A DNA stretch of 64,000 nucleotides, from positions 64,083 through 128,082 of the forward strand of contig NZ_JABKKG010000005.1 of the NCBI RefSeq assembly GCF_013166595.1, given 5' to 3'. This document shows positions 42,491 through 52,068 of the stretch, one piece after another. Each line of letters opens with the position of its first letter. Position 1 is the stretch's first letter. The DNA comes from Palleniella intestinalis. GTDB taxonomy: Bacteria; Bacteroidota; Bacteroidia; Bacteroidales; Bacteroidaceae. The notes under the pieces were generated by a model. The model saw only the letters and a program-made list of their open reading frames with translations, was not told where the DNA came from and did not search any database. Made by a program: the position numbers and the translations under genes.

Positions 42491-44419
42491 TCATTTCGTT
42501 TGCTTCAGAAGTGCCTCTTGCTCAATGGATTGGAAGTACTTTGTGCATACATCACGCCACTCTTTCGCATTCTCCAACTGATGAGAAAGGCGGGCGGAGA
42601 CTTCCTCAAAACGCTGTTTGTCAACGTATTTGCGCATGTTCTGCCACTGTGCGACATAACGCTCCACCTCCGAAACGCCCATGTCGTAATGCACAATCAG
42701 CTCGTGCATGATGCTGCGTCCGTTACGCAGGCGGTAGGTCCAAGGGACATGATGGAACCAAAGGAGATACTCCTCCGGGCAGGTTTCTATGTTGTCGTAC
42801 AGTGAGCGGTAAGGCTCGCGGTACTGCTCCGTGGCGTTTGTGCCGGTGGAAGAGCGGTTAAAACCTATGCCGGTGGCGTCCGCCTTGTGGTAATAGATTG
42901 GCAGCCACTCTATCGGGAAATGCGGCTGATTGCCGTCAGGCTCAGGACCGTAATGGTGGTCTGCCTTGAAAATGTGGTGCAGACCGACAGGCATCATGTA
43001 GTCGACACACGCCTCACGGCTGCTCATCATCACCTCGGTCATCGGAAGAAGGAACTCTTTCTTGTCGCAGAAGGTCAGTCTCAGCCACTCGTCGGCTATC
43101 CTTTCGGATGACAAGTTCGGGTTCCACGCCAAGCGTCCGAAGGCATACCAGTTGGCTTGCGAGAAATGGTGACCACACCAGTTTATGTCGTCGCCGATGT
43201 TCGCAACGCCTGCAATGGCAGGCATCGCACGCAACTGCTCTTTCGGGATAAAGCCGAAAAACTCCTTCCACATTGGCGCAAGGTAGACAAGGTGACGGCT
43301 CTGACCGAGATATTCCTGCGTTATCTGAAGCTCAGGCATCAGTGGCGTTGCCTTCATTTGGTCAAAAATCGGGGCATAAGGCTCACGAGGCTGGAAGTCA
43401 AGAGGACCGTTTTTGCACTGCACGATGACATTGTCCATGAATTTTCCGTCAAGATTCTTGAATTCACTGACTGCCTGCTTCACACGGTCTTCCCCTTTGT
43501 GGTTGCCATAAACGAAGGAACGCCACATGACAATGCCGCCATACGGCTTCAGTGCCGTTGCCAGCATGTTCGCCCCTTCGGCATGAGTCCTGTTGTAATC
43601 GCCCGGTCCCGGCTGTCCTTCGGAATTGGCTTTCACAAGGAAACCGCCGAAATCGGGAATGGCACGGTATATCATTTTCACCTTCTTCTCCCACCATTTC
43701 CCGACATTCTTTTCAAGAGGGTCAGCCGTCTTTGTGTCGCCCAAGGCTTTCGGCGAACCGAAATTGACGGACAGAAAAACCTTTATGCCATACGGGCGGA
43801 GGACATCCGCAATGAGTTTCACCTTATTTATATATGCCGTAGTGAGCATTTTCGGCGACGCATTGACATTATTCAGCACCGCACAGTTTATGCCTATGGA
43901 CGCATTTGCACGTGCATATTCCGTCAGACGGTCACGCATCCACGGCGACATTGTGCCCTTCTTCTCGTTAATCTCTTCCCAACGGAAGATGCTTTTGCCG
44001 GCATATCCTCGCTCGATGCTGCCGTCAGGATTGTCCCAATGGTTAAGGATGCGCAACTTGAAGGCAGGAGCGTTGTAATCACCGGACACTCCGCAGCCTT
44101 TTGTCCGCAACAGTTCGTAGACTCCGTAAAGCACTCCGAGGTCGGTGGCGGACGTGATTGTCACCTTTCCGGAACTCATGTCGATGCGGAAACCGTCGTC
44201 AGCCGGCAGCGACTTGTCTGTACACAGAGCCACAGGAGAGCCCTGCCAATAGTCGGTTATCTCCTTGGCGGCAATGTCCATCGTTGCCGACTTGTAAGCC
44301 ACATCCACCTTTGCCGGACGTTGTGCCTTGTCAAACCTCAGCCACAATCTGCTGCCGTCATCGGCGATTGCACTCGGTGCGCATAACAGCGCAAAAAGAA
44401 AAAGAATGATATTTCTCAT
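42491..44419 (-). CDS. GH67 alpha-glucuronidase
   Basis: From the ATG at 44419 (MRNIILFLFALLCAPSAIA, a signal peptide) the protein has 642 residues. An N-terminal beta domain precedes a TIM barrel with the family acid in VKANSEGQPGPGDYNR (Glu267 by this start) and a catalytic acid in GPLDFQPREP (Asp341). A helical C-terminal domain follows. The enzyme removes 4-O-methyl-glucuronic acid from the end of xylo-oligosaccharides. The alternative start at 44482 adds a second hydrophobic stretch and lies upstream of the -7 box. It is divergent from the esterase, symporter and xylanase genes. Confidence 0.93.
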   Translation of the reverse strand: MRNIILFLFALLCAPSAIADDGSRLWLRFDKAQRPAKVDVAYKSATMDIAAKEITDYWQGSPVALCTDKSLPADDGFRIDMSSGKVTITSATDLGVLYGVYELLRTKGCGVSGDYNAPAFKLRILNHWDNPDGSIERGYAGKSIFRWEEINEKKGTMSPWMRDRLTEYARANASIGINCAVLNNVNASPKMLTTAYINKVKLIADVLRPYGIKVFLSVNFGSPKALGDTKTADPLEKNVGKWWEKKVKMIYRAIPDFGGFLVKANSEGQPGPGDYNRTHAEGANMLATALKPYGGIVMWRSFVYGNHKGEDRVKQAVSEFKNLDGKFMDNVIVQCKNGPLDFQPREPYAPIFDQMKATPLMPELQITQEYLGQSRHLVYLAPMWKEFFGFIPKEQLRAMPAIAGVANIGDDINWCGHHFSQANWYAFGRLAWNPNLSSERIADEWLRLTFCDKKEFLLPMTEVMMSSREACVDYMMPVGLHHIFKADHHYGPEPDGNQPHFPIEWLPIYYHKADATGIGFNRSSTGTNATEQYREPYRSLYDNIETCPEEYLLWFHHVPWTYRLRNGRSIMHELIVHYDMGVSEVERYVAQWQNMRKYVDKQRFEEVSARLSHQLENAKEWRDVCTKYFQSIEQEALLKQTK

Positions 44420-44440
44420 AGTAATTTCAATTGATGTATG

Positions 44441-44563
44441 CAAAATTATACAAAAAACATGAAAAACAGGCAATTGTAACATAAGAAAAACACATTATGA
44501 AACATGAGAAAAGCTATCGGTAACATACGATACATGATATTATAATATATTGTGTTAATTTTG
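44441..44563. promoter_or_regulatory. Divergent promoter region of the xylan operons
   Basis: TAATTTTG boxes face outward: minus strand at 44441-44448, 22 bases before the GH67 start, with a TTG 22 bases further up at 44471-44473; plus strand at 44556-44563, 43 bases before the esterase start. The A/T-rich middle (44474-44555) is where a shared regulator could bind. No regulator gene lies in the window. Confidence 0.5.
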
Positions 44564-44605
44564 CAGTGAATTATAAAACTATATCTAACACAAACCTAAT
44601 CAAGC

Positions 44606-45802
44606 ATGATAAAGAGAATAGCGTTCCTCGTGGCAATGAGCCTTACCACCGCAATCGGCATGGCACAGGACATGTCACAGCAATGGACGGGGACATGGGC
44701 AACGGCCGTAGTGAAGTCGGACAAGCAGCGAATGCCTGCCAGCGGCACAGATCTGAGCAACAGTTCCGTGCGGCAGGTGATCCACGCAAGCATCGGCGGC
44801 AAGAGGATGCGACTGCAACTGAGCAACGAATACTGCACAGTGCCGGTGGAAATCAAGTCGGTCTATGTGGCAGACTGGAAGGATTCGTGCGACATAGATG
44901 TCAAAACGGCGCGGTACCTGACCTTCGAGGGGAAACGCAACGTCACCATCCGGCCGGGCAAGGCTGTCTATTGCGACCCTATATCCTATAATTTAAAGCC
45001 GCTGCAACGACTTGCCATAACAATAAACTATGGCGGCGGACTGCCGGAAGTGGCAACCTTGCACGACGGTTCAAGGACTACATCGTACATCATAAAGGGC
45101 GAGTCAAAGCCTAAAACAAAGTTCGCCAATGCCGAGAAAGCCGTGCATTGGTACAACATCGCCGCACTTGAAGTAGAAGGAAACGGTAATTCCATTGCCG
45201 TACTCGGCAACTCCATTACCGACGGACGCGGCAGTACGACGGACATGCAGAACCGTTGGACGGACATCTTCGCCGAGGCTTTGCAGAAGAAAGGCAAGGA
45301 AACGGGTGTGCTCAACCTTGGAATCGGCGGCAACTGTGTGCTGTGGGACGGTCTCGGCGCTGCTGCCGTGAAGCGTTTCGACAGGGACATACTCGGACAG
45401 AAAGGTGTGAAGGCGCTGATAATCTTTGAGGGTGTGAACGACCTGGGATGCTCACAGGACGGTGTGCAGACTGCCACAAGACTCATCGACTCCTACAAGG
45501 AGATGGCGACAAAGGCACGCAAGGCAGGCATGAAGGTCTACGGCGCGACAATAATGCCGTTCAAAGGTCATGACTATTACAAGCCGGAGCATGAGCTCGG
45601 ACGCAAGATCGTCAACCTCTGGATTCGTGAAAGCGGATATTTTGACGGATACATCGACTTCGACAAACTGGCAAGGGACGGCAACGACCCTGACGCTTTG
45701 CGCAAGGAATGGCAGGAGGACTGGCTCCACCCTAACGCCGAAGGCTACCGCGTAATGGGCGAATATGCTGCGGAAACAATGGAATCTTACTTGGGACAGT
45801 AG
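44606..45802 (+). CDS. Secreted SGNH/GDSL hydrolase, probable carbohydrate esterase
   Basis: The 398-residue protein has a signal peptide (ending GMAQ) and an N-terminal beta-rich domain. It then has the four SGNH blocks: Ser203 in GNSITDG, Gly232 in GIGGN, Asn278 in GVNDLG, and Asp372/His375 in DWLHPNAEGY. Such enzymes in xylan loci usually remove acetyl groups from xylose units, so acetyl-xylan esterase is likely by context. It is the first gene of the plus-strand operon that includes the symporter, GH10 and GH43 genes. Confidence 0.85.
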   Translation: MIKRIAFLVAMSLTTAIGMAQDMSQQWTGTWATAVVKSDKQRMPASGTDLSNSSVRQVIHASIGGKRMRLQLSNEYCTVPVEIKSVYVADWKDSCDIDVKTARYLTFEGKRNVTIRPGKAVYCDPISYNLKPLQRLAITINYGGGLPEVATLHDGSRTTSYIIKGESKPKTKFANAEKAVHWYNIAALEVEGNGNSIAVLGNSITDGRGSTTDMQNRWTDIFAEALQKKGKETGVLNLGIGGNCVLWDGLGAAAVKRFDRDILGQKGVKALIIFEGVNDLGCSQDGVQTATRLIDSYKEMATKARKAGMKVYGATIMPFKGHDYYKPEHELGRKIVNLWIRESGYFDGYIDFDKLARDGNDPDALRKEWQEDWLHPNAEGYRVMGEYAAETMESYLGQ

Positions 45803-45813
45803 TTCTTCTTTGA

Positions 45814-45849
45814 CAATACTGACAGTACCGGCAATACTGACAATACTGT
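45814..45849. repeat. Four tandem copies of the 9-mer CARTACTGW
   Basis: Units CAATACTGA, CAGTACCGG, CAATACTGA and CAATACTGT lie end to end in the 90-base gap before the symporter gene. The array ends 43 bases before the start codon. The unit is the same as in the nine-copy array at 20696-20776. Confidence 0.85.
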
Positions 45850-45892
45850 CCGCACCCACAAACAACAACTTAAACCTATAACAAAAATCAAT

Positions 45893-47299
45893 ATGAGTGA
45901 AACAACATCCATGGCAGCCAAGGGATTCTACAAACTCTCTTGGCTGCAACGAATCGGGTTTGGCAGCGGTGACCTTGCCCAAAACCTTATCTATCAGACG
46001 ATATGCATGTATCTTCTGCTGTTCTACACCAACGTCTATGGTCTTGACCCGGCACAGGCAGCGTTCATGTTCCTGGTGGTCAGACTTGTCGATGTGCTGT
46101 GGGACCCATTGGTAGGAACGTATGTCGACAAGCACAATCCACGGTTGGGAAAGTACCGTTCGTACCTTGTACTTGCAGGCATCCCGCTGACAGGCTTCGC
46201 CATTCTGTGCTTCTGGGACGGCTTCTCAGGCTCACTGCTCTATGCCTATGTGACTTATGTGGCACTGTCCATGCTCTACACCCTCATCAACGTGCCTTAC
46301 GGTGCACTGAATGCATCACTCACACGTGACACTGACGAAATCACCACATTGACATCTGTCCGCATGTTCATGGCTAACTGTGGCGGGCTTGCTGTCGCAT
46401 CGGGCATCCCGCTGCTGGTTGCTGCCCTTTCTCCTGACGGAAAGACAAACACCGCAGAAAGCTCCGGAGCATGGTTCACGACAATGGCAGTCTACGGCAT
46501 CGTAGGACTCTGCCTCCTGTTCTTCTGCTTCTCACAGTGCAAGGAGCGTGTCGTGATGGACGAGAGTGAGACCGCCAACGTGAAGGTCAGTGATCTTTGG
46601 ACAGAGTTTGTGCGCAACAAACCTCTGCGCATCCTGGCATTCTTCTTCATCACAGCTTTCGCAATGATGGCTGTAGGCAATTCCGCCGGCTCTTACTACA
46701 TGATATATAATGTACACGGAACAAGCGACGACATGGCGATTTTCATGGGACTCGGCTCCATACCGGCATTCATCTTCATGCCGATGGTTCCATGGATAAA
46801 GCGCAAGATAGGCAAGCGCGCCATGTTCAACGTGTTCCTCAGCACCGCAATCGTCGGCATGGCAATGCTCTACATCATCTCCATGGTGCCGGCATTGAAG
46901 ACCCAGTTGTGGCTGGTCTATGTCGCACAGTTTGTCAAATCGACAGGTGTCATCGTAGCGACAGGCTACATGTGGGCACTCGTTCCTGAGGTTATCTCCT
47001 ACGGAGAGTACACCACAGGCAAGCGAATCTCAGGAATCGTCAACGCACTGACAGGCATCTTCTACAAGGCAGGCATGGCTCTCGGCGGCGTAGTGCCGGG
47101 TCTTGTTCTCGCATGGGTGGGCTTCGACCAGACCAATGCTGTAGAGCAGACTGCCACAGCAGAGCAGGGAATCCTTTGGCTTGTGGCTGTCATCCCGGCA
47201 ATGCTGCTGATTCTCGCCATGTTCATCATATCAAAGTACGAACTTACCGACGAAGTCATCGACAAAATAAACATTGAAATAGAAAAACGAAACCTATGA
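45893..47299 (+). CDS. GPH-family (MelB-like) glycoside/pentoside symporter
   Basis: The 468-residue membrane protein has about 12 transmembrane helices. Family motifs are GSGDLAQNLIYQTICMYLLLFY, RLVDVLWDPLVGTYVDK in helix 2 and loop 2-3, and VPYGALNASLTRD. These belong to the glycoside-pentoside-hexuronide:cation symporters, which bring sugars across the inner membrane with sodium or protons. Next to xylanase and xylosidase genes it most likely imports xylobiose or short xylo-oligosaccharides; a symporter beside xynA and xynB is known from Prevotella bryantii (xynD). Its TGA overlaps the ATG of the xylanase gene, so the two are translationally coupled. Confidence 0.9.
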   Translation: MSETTSMAAKGFYKLSWLQRIGFGSGDLAQNLIYQTICMYLLLFYTNVYGLDPAQAAFMFLVVRLVDVLWDPLVGTYVDKHNPRLGKYRSYLVLAGIPLTGFAILCFWDGFSGSLLYAYVTYVALSMLYTLINVPYGALNASLTRDTDEITTLTSVRMFMANCGGLAVASGIPLLVAALSPDGKTNTAESSGAWFTTMAVYGIVGLCLLFFCFSQCKERVVMDESETANVKVSDLWTEFVRNKPLRILAFFFITAFAMMAVGNSAGSYYMIYNVHGTSDDMAIFMGLGSIPAFIFMPMVPWIKRKIGKRAMFNVFLSTAIVGMAMLYIISMVPALKTQLWLVYVAQFVKSTGVIVATGYMWALVPEVISYGEYTTGKRISGIVNALTGIFYKAGMALGGVVPGLVLAWVGFDQTNAVEQTATAEQGILWLVAVIPAMLLILAMFIISKYELTDEVIDKINIEIEKRNL

Positions 47300-48423
47300 A
47301 AAAACTCAGCCTTCTACTCCTTACAGGACTTGCGCAGCTGTCCTTCGCGCAGGACATGCAGCTGCGCAAGCTGCTCCCTAACGAGAACATCCTCATCGGA
47401 GCCACGGTAAACCAATGGCTTGTGGCAAGTGACCTCGGGAAACCTGATTACAACAAAAAGGCAAGTTACAAACTTGTCGGCGAGCGCAAGCACATTGACA
47501 TCGAGCGCAACCTTGTCCCGAAAGAGTTCAACTGCCTTACGGCGGAGAACTGCATGAAGACGGAAGTAATCAGTCCGGAGAAGGGAAAGTTTGACTTTGT
47601 CCTTGCGGACGAGTTCATGGACTATGCTGAGAAATACGGCATGACCGTCATCGGACACGCTCCGATGTGGCACTCACAGTTGGCAAAATGGATGTGCCGT
47701 GACAAAGACGGCAACCTTGTGTCAAAGGAAGAACTGAAGAAAAACATCCACGACTACATCTTCACCGTCTACGGACGCTACCGCGGACGCGTCAGAGGCT
47801 GGGATGTTGTCAACGAAGCAATAGAGGACAACGGTTCTTATCGTAACAGCGACTTCTACAAAATCCTTGGAGAAGAGTGGATAGACTGGGCTTTCCAATG
47901 CGCAATGGAGGCTGACCCGAATGCAGAACTGTACTACAACGACTACTCAATGGCTGCTCCGGGAAGGCGCGCCACCGTGGTCAAGCTCATCAAACGCCTG
48001 AAGAGCAAAGGGCTGCGCATAGATGCCGTGGGCATGCAGACACACATCGGCATGGACTTTCCGAAGCTCAAGGAGTACGAGAAGTCAATGCAGGCTTTCA
48101 TAGCTGCAGGAGTCGACATCCATCTGACAGAAACCGACATGTCAATCCTGCCTAATCCATACACGGGAGCTGATGTTGCGACACGATTCAAATACACTCC
48201 GGACAAAGACCCATACAAGGACGGACTACCGGAGAAAGCTCTGAAAGCATGGCAGAAGCGTTACAAAGACCTCTTTGCACTCGTCAACAAATACTCTGAC
48301 CATGTCAAGCGCGTGACATTCTGGGGAGTTACCGACGCAACATCATGGAAGAATGACTTCCCTATTCCGGGACGCACCGACTACCCTCTCCCATTCGGAC
48401 GAGACGGAAAGTTCAAATTTTAG
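47296..48423 (+). CDS. xynA: GH10 endo-1,4-beta-xylanase
   Basis: The 375-residue enzyme has a signal peptide (ending LSFAQ) followed by a single uninterrupted GH10 TIM barrel. The acid/base Glu174 is in WDVVNEAIEDN and the nucleophile Glu279 in IHLTETDMS. HAPMWHSQ and WGVTDATSW are also typical. It cuts xylan or xylo-oligosaccharides internally, probably in the periplasm since it has no surface anchor. It overlaps the symporter gene by 4 bases (ATGA). The symbol follows the similarly arranged symporter-GH10-GH43 cluster of Prevotella bryantii and is by analogy. Confidence 0.93.
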   Translation: MKKLSLLLLTGLAQLSFAQDMQLRKLLPNENILIGATVNQWLVASDLGKPDYNKKASYKLVGERKHIDIERNLVPKEFNCLTAENCMKTEVISPEKGKFDFVLADEFMDYAEKYGMTVIGHAPMWHSQLAKWMCRDKDGNLVSKEELKKNIHDYIFTVYGRYRGRVRGWDVVNEAIEDNGSYRNSDFYKILGEEWIDWAFQCAMEADPNAELYYNDYSMAAPGRRATVVKLIKRLKSKGLRIDAVGMQTHIGMDFPKLKEYEKSMQAFIAAGVDIHLTETDMSILPNPYTGADVATRFKYTPDKDPYKDGLPEKALKAWQKRYKDLFALVNKYSDHVKRVTFWGVTDATSWKNDFPIPGRTDYPLPFGRDGKFKF

Positions 48424-48430
48424 AATTAGA

Positions 48431-48510
48431 TGATGTATCATGATTCATCAAGATACAACATGATTTGTCATGATGCAACACGATTTGTCAAGATGCAACC
48501 TGATACATCA
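48431..48510. repeat. Eight tandem copies of a degenerate 10-mer
   Basis: From 48431 each successive ten bases resembles TGATNNNNCA: TGATGTATCA, TGATTCATCA, AGATACAACA, TGATTTGTCA, TGATGCAACA, CGATTTGTCA, AGATGCAACC, TGATACATCA. A 20-bp higher period is also visible. It occupies most of the 113-base gap between the GH10 and GH43 genes and ends 26 bases before the GH43 start. Confidence 0.85.
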
Positions 48511-48536
48511 TAATCCATAACCCAAAAACTACAACC

Positions 48537-49508
48537 ATGTCTAAAACACCACACTATCTGTTTCCTGCCGACTACATGGCAGACCCTTCAGCAAACGTAT
48601 TCAACGGAAAGCTGTATGTTTACCCCTCCCACGACTGGGAAAGCGGCATAGAAGAGAACGACAACGGTGACCATTTCAACATGCGTGACTACCATGTCTT
48701 CCGCATCGATGACCCGGACAACGGCGAGGCAGTGGACTGCGGACTGCTCTTCTCCACCGACGACATCCCTTGGGCGGGACGCCAGCTGTGGGACAATGAT
48801 GTCGTCGAGAAGAATGGCAAGTATTATCTCGTCTTCTGCATGAAGGACAAGACTGACGTGTTCCACCTCGGCGTGGCTGTCGCTGACAGTCCGGAGGGTC
48901 CTTTCGCAATACAGCCTGACCCGATACGCGGCTCGTACAGCATCGACCCATGCGTCTTCAAGGACGATGACGGTGAGGTCTACTGCTATTTCGGCGGCAT
49001 CTGGGGCGGACAGCTACAGCGTTACGACCGCAACGGCAAGCATCTTGAGAACGCTCATCTCCCTGAGGGCAAGGAGAAGGCGCTCCCTCCGCGCGTGGCA
49101 AAGATGACGGACGATGTGCTGCAGTTTGCCCATGAGCCGAAACCTATCATGATTCTTGACGAGAACGGCGAGGAGCTTGCCGCCGACAATCCTCACAGAT
49201 TCTTCGAGGCTTCATGGATGCACAAGTACAACGGCAAGTACTATTACAGCTATTCCACCGGCGATTCGCACTATCTCTGCTATGCTGTCGGCGACAACCC
49301 TTACGGTCCTTTCACCTACAAAGGCGTCATCCTCGACCCCGTCGTAGGTTGGACCACCCACCACTCCATCGTGGAATACAAAGGCAAATGGTACCTCTTC
49401 CACCACGACAGTCAGCCAAGTGGCGGGCGCACATGGCTCCGCAGCATGAAGGTTGTGGAGATAGAGTACAACGAGGACGGCACAATCAAGAAAGTCGGCG
49501 AAGAGTAA
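48537..49508 (+). CDS. xynB: GH43 beta-xylosidase / arabinofuranosidase, cytoplasmic
   Basis: The 323-residue protein lacks a signal peptide and is a single five-bladed GH43 propeller. The base Asp16 is in YMADPSANVF, the pKa modulator Asp137 in SIDPCVF, and the acid Glu224 in RFFEASWMH. It should split imported xylobiose or arabinosyl-xylose in the cytoplasm, which fits the symporter two genes upstream. The symbol is by analogy with the Prevotella bryantii cluster. The 296 bases after it hold no recognisable gene. Confidence 0.9.
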   Translation: MSKTPHYLFPADYMADPSANVFNGKLYVYPSHDWESGIEENDNGDHFNMRDYHVFRIDDPDNGEAVDCGLLFSTDDIPWAGRQLWDNDVVEKNGKYYLVFCMKDKTDVFHLGVAVADSPEGPFAIQPDPIRGSYSIDPCVFKDDDGEVYCYFGGIWGGQLQRYDRNGKHLENAHLPEGKEKALPPRVAKMTDDVLQFAHEPKPIMILDENGEELAADNPHRFFEASWMHKYNGKYYYSYSTGDSHYLCYAVGDNPYGPFTYKGVILDPVVGWTTHHSIVEYKGKWYLFHHDSQPSGGRTWLRSMKVVEIEYNEDGTIKKVGEE

Positions 49509-49804
49509 AAGAAGTGAAACCTGAAAATCTATATTACGGGGGCTGGGGCATGCTGATATGTCTCAGTCCTTTTTTTGTTGGCTACAGTGAACCAATAGCC
49601 CCACGTATATATTTGCCTCATGCGGATATATGCAGAGCATTCATGCAGACTATCCACAAGAATCTGCATGAATCCTTTCCATATACCCCAAGACTATAAA
49701 ATAGCTATTGGAAAATTAATTTCCAACAGCTGCAAAAAAAGAAGTTGCACCACACTTACATGGCACAACCTCTTGGTAGTATTTATGTATATTTATATAT
49801 GGGC

Positions 49805-51874
49805 TTAGAATGATATGACATAGTTCTTTGTCAGCCCCTTGTAGGTGAACTTCACCACAGCCTTGCGTGTCTCCATGTCTATCGGTGAGACCTCGACCTT
49901 CACATCCTTGCTGTCCGCCTTGGCGTCAATCTTTATGCTGCGGAGGTTGTCCGCGCTGTTGTATGCCACCTCATAGACACTGCCGTCGACATAACCGTTG
50001 AAGTTTGTCGAGCGCGCAGGATACTTTGGCAGGCAGAGTGCCTTGCCGTTGACGGAAATCCGCACCTGTGGCACGACAGGCATATCGATCTTCTTTGTGT
50101 CAGAGCTGAAGCCCAAGCCCTCGATGTCGCAAAGCGGAGTGCCTGCAGCGCCCTCTGCCACAAGATAGATGCCATGCTTCTTGCCGAGATTGTCCACAAC
50201 GGAGGAGACATCAAGAGTGAACCGTGTCGCCTTCTTCGCTGCATTGGCAGGGACATTGATTTCGCCAAGCTTCTTGCCCTTCCATGCCTTGTTGGCATAA
50301 GGGCCGTCAAGCCATACGCTGACTTTGAACGCCTTGTCGGTCTTTGGGGTCAGGAAGAGGTTGAACTGAGTGTTGTTGCCCTTCTTTGTGCCCTCGAAGG
50401 CCTTCAGTCCGAGCTTGTCTGCCTGCAGACCGCCAAAGCCGAAGTACTTGTAGCCTACGATGTTGCCGTTCTTGAGATTGACAATCGGAGCGTGGTCGTT
50501 CCAGATGTCCCATGAGTCGCCCTGCACATAGATGTCGGAAAGATAGCAGGCGATGCCAGCAGAGTAATAGCGGTAAGGATCCATACCATAGACATGGAAG
50601 CCCTCGGAGGTAATCTCCGCACCACGGTACTCATTTCCGTCGGCAGCCTTCACAGTCACTCCACCCTTCACGTATGGGTCGAAAGCCTTGATGACCACCT
50701 TGCCACCCTTGGAGACAGGCTTCTGGTCGCAGACAACATGGATAGGGGCAACGACAGACTGGCGTGTGCCCATATATCCGCGTGGCGGACGGTGGTAGAA
50801 GACATACCATTGTCCGTTAATCTGCTCGATACTTCCGTGCGTGTTGTGGGCAGCATAGCTTTCTTTGATTTTTGTTCCGTCCTCGTTAAGCACCGGAGCA
50901 CGTGAGTCCACAAGCACACCGCCGCTCTTCCAAGGGCCGAGTGGTGAGTCGGCATAAGCGTAACGCAGAGTGGAGTTGCTGATGCCTATACCGTATTCCG
51001 CTCCTGAGAAACCACTGTAGACAGTGACATACTTGTTGCCCACCTTACGTATGGAAGATGCCTCGTAAAAGTTATATGCAGCAGGATTCTCGCCTTTGAA
51101 CAGGCATGGATACTCAGTGCCTTTCGGGTCGCGGATGCCACCGTCAGGCGTTCCTGCCGGCATGAAATAAGGGATAATCTCTGTTCCCGGGCGCACACTC
51201 CACATGGTGTTCTGGTCAAGCTGTGCGGCGGATGAACGCTGGTAGCCCCAATAAACGTATGCGCGGAAGCCCTTGTCGTAGTCAGGGTCTTTTGTGTCCT
51301 CTATCTGTTCTACATAGACAGAAGGGTCAAAACCTATGAAGCTGCCGTCGAGAGTCTTCTGTCCGTCCTTTGTCATGTTAATCGGAGTGAACGGACCGTC
51401 AGGGCGGTCGCCTTTGCAGACCATAGCCTCACGCCCCCAACCGCGTGAGTGTGGGTAGAGGTAGTAAGTCTTCTTGCCATCCTTTCCCTTCACGCATACA
51501 AGGTCGGGAGCATACATCACGTCCCACTGGTTGTTGATGCTGTAAGTGAAAATCGGGCCGTCGTCACGCCATTGGCTGAGGTCTTCCACCGGTGCTGACC
51601 ACGCGCGGATGTCCGGACCGCAATAGCTGTCGTAGCGCACATCATGCGAACCGATGATGTAGACACGGTACTTGCCGGGATTGTCCGGGTCTTCAAACAC
51701 TCTTGGCTCACCGTCCGGCACATGCTCCCACAATGGCAGATAAGGGTTGCCGGTGCTATGGAAAACATACTTATTGCCTTGGTTTGGCACCTTGCCGTCA
51801 GCGGCAGATGCCGGCAACGACGCTCCACAGAGTGCAGCTGCCAAGAGAGCGTTACATAATAGTTTTACATTCAT
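49805..51874 (-). CDS. Secreted GH43 enzyme with C-terminal beta-sandwich domains
   Basis: The 689-residue protein has a signal peptide (ending LPASAAD). The GH43 propeller occupies about residues 35-390, with GEPRVFEDPDNPG, GFDPSVYVEQ (Asp183) and YEASSIRK (Glu271) as the likely catalytic regions. Beyond it, YSAGIACYLSDIYVQGDSWDIW begins a CBM6-like carbohydrate-binding beta-sandwich, followed by a smaller C-terminal domain. It probably removes arabinose or xylose branches outside the inner membrane. It is last in the minus-strand xylan gene run, separated from the previous gene by a 194-base gap with a hairpin, so it may have its own promoter. Confidence 0.85.
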   Translation of the reverse strand: MNVKLLCNALLAAALCGASLPASAADGKVPNQGNKYVFHSTGNPYLPLWEHVPDGEPRVFEDPDNPGKYRVYIIGSHDVRYDSYCGPDIRAWSAPVEDLSQWRDDGPIFTYSINNQWDVMYAPDLVCVKGKDGKKTYYLYPHSRGWGREAMVCKGDRPDGPFTPINMTKDGQKTLDGSFIGFDPSVYVEQIEDTKDPDYDKGFRAYVYWGYQRSSAAQLDQNTMWSVRPGTEIIPYFMPAGTPDGGIRDPKGTEYPCLFKGENPAAYNFYEASSIRKVGNKYVTVYSGFSGAEYGIGISNSTLRYAYADSPLGPWKSGGVLVDSRAPVLNEDGTKIKESYAAHNTHGSIEQINGQWYVFYHRPPRGYMGTRQSVVAPIHVVCDQKPVSKGGKVVIKAFDPYVKGGVTVKAADGNEYRGAEITSEGFHVYGMDPYRYYSAGIACYLSDIYVQGDSWDIWNDHAPIVNLKNGNIVGYKYFGFGGLQADKLGLKAFEGTKKGNNTQFNLFLTPKTDKAFKVSVWLDGPYANKAWKGKKLGEINVPANAAKKATRFTLDVSSVVDNLGKKHGIYLVAEGAAGTPLCDIEGLGFSSDTKKIDMPVVPQVRISVNGKALCLPKYPARSTNFNGYVDGSVYEVAYNSADNLRSIKIDAKADSKDVKVEVSPIDMETRKAVVKFTYKGLTKNYVISF

Positions 51875-51972
51875 AATTTATATATTGAGTTTGGTTTCAT
51901 TCTGACTTAAGAAACCGTACCATCAGACCGCAAACGGCAGTCGCTCGCAGACCTCCGGCTTTAGGTTTCAAA

Positions 51973-52002
51973 GAGAGACGTTTCCTCACGGAAGCGTCTC
52001 TC
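51973..52002. terminator. Hairpin in the 51875-52068 gap
   Basis: GAGAGACG (51973-51980) pairs with CGTCTCTC (51995-52002), with TTCC/GGAA extending the stem inside. It lies 67 bases past the stop of the gene at 52069-53007 on the minus strand. The T tract is short and interrupted, so partial termination within the operon is the best reading. Confidence 0.5.
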
Positions 52003-52068
52003 ATGACATGCTGCTATTGGCAAAAGCATTATAAGGACTATTACAAACAGCATGACTAAATAATCCAA

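Noticed and set aside
43157..44386. 409-codon plus-strand ORF opposite the GH67 gene
   Set aside because: It is an antisense shadow of a well-supported enzyme gene and has Cys/His/Arg-rich composition with no motif.
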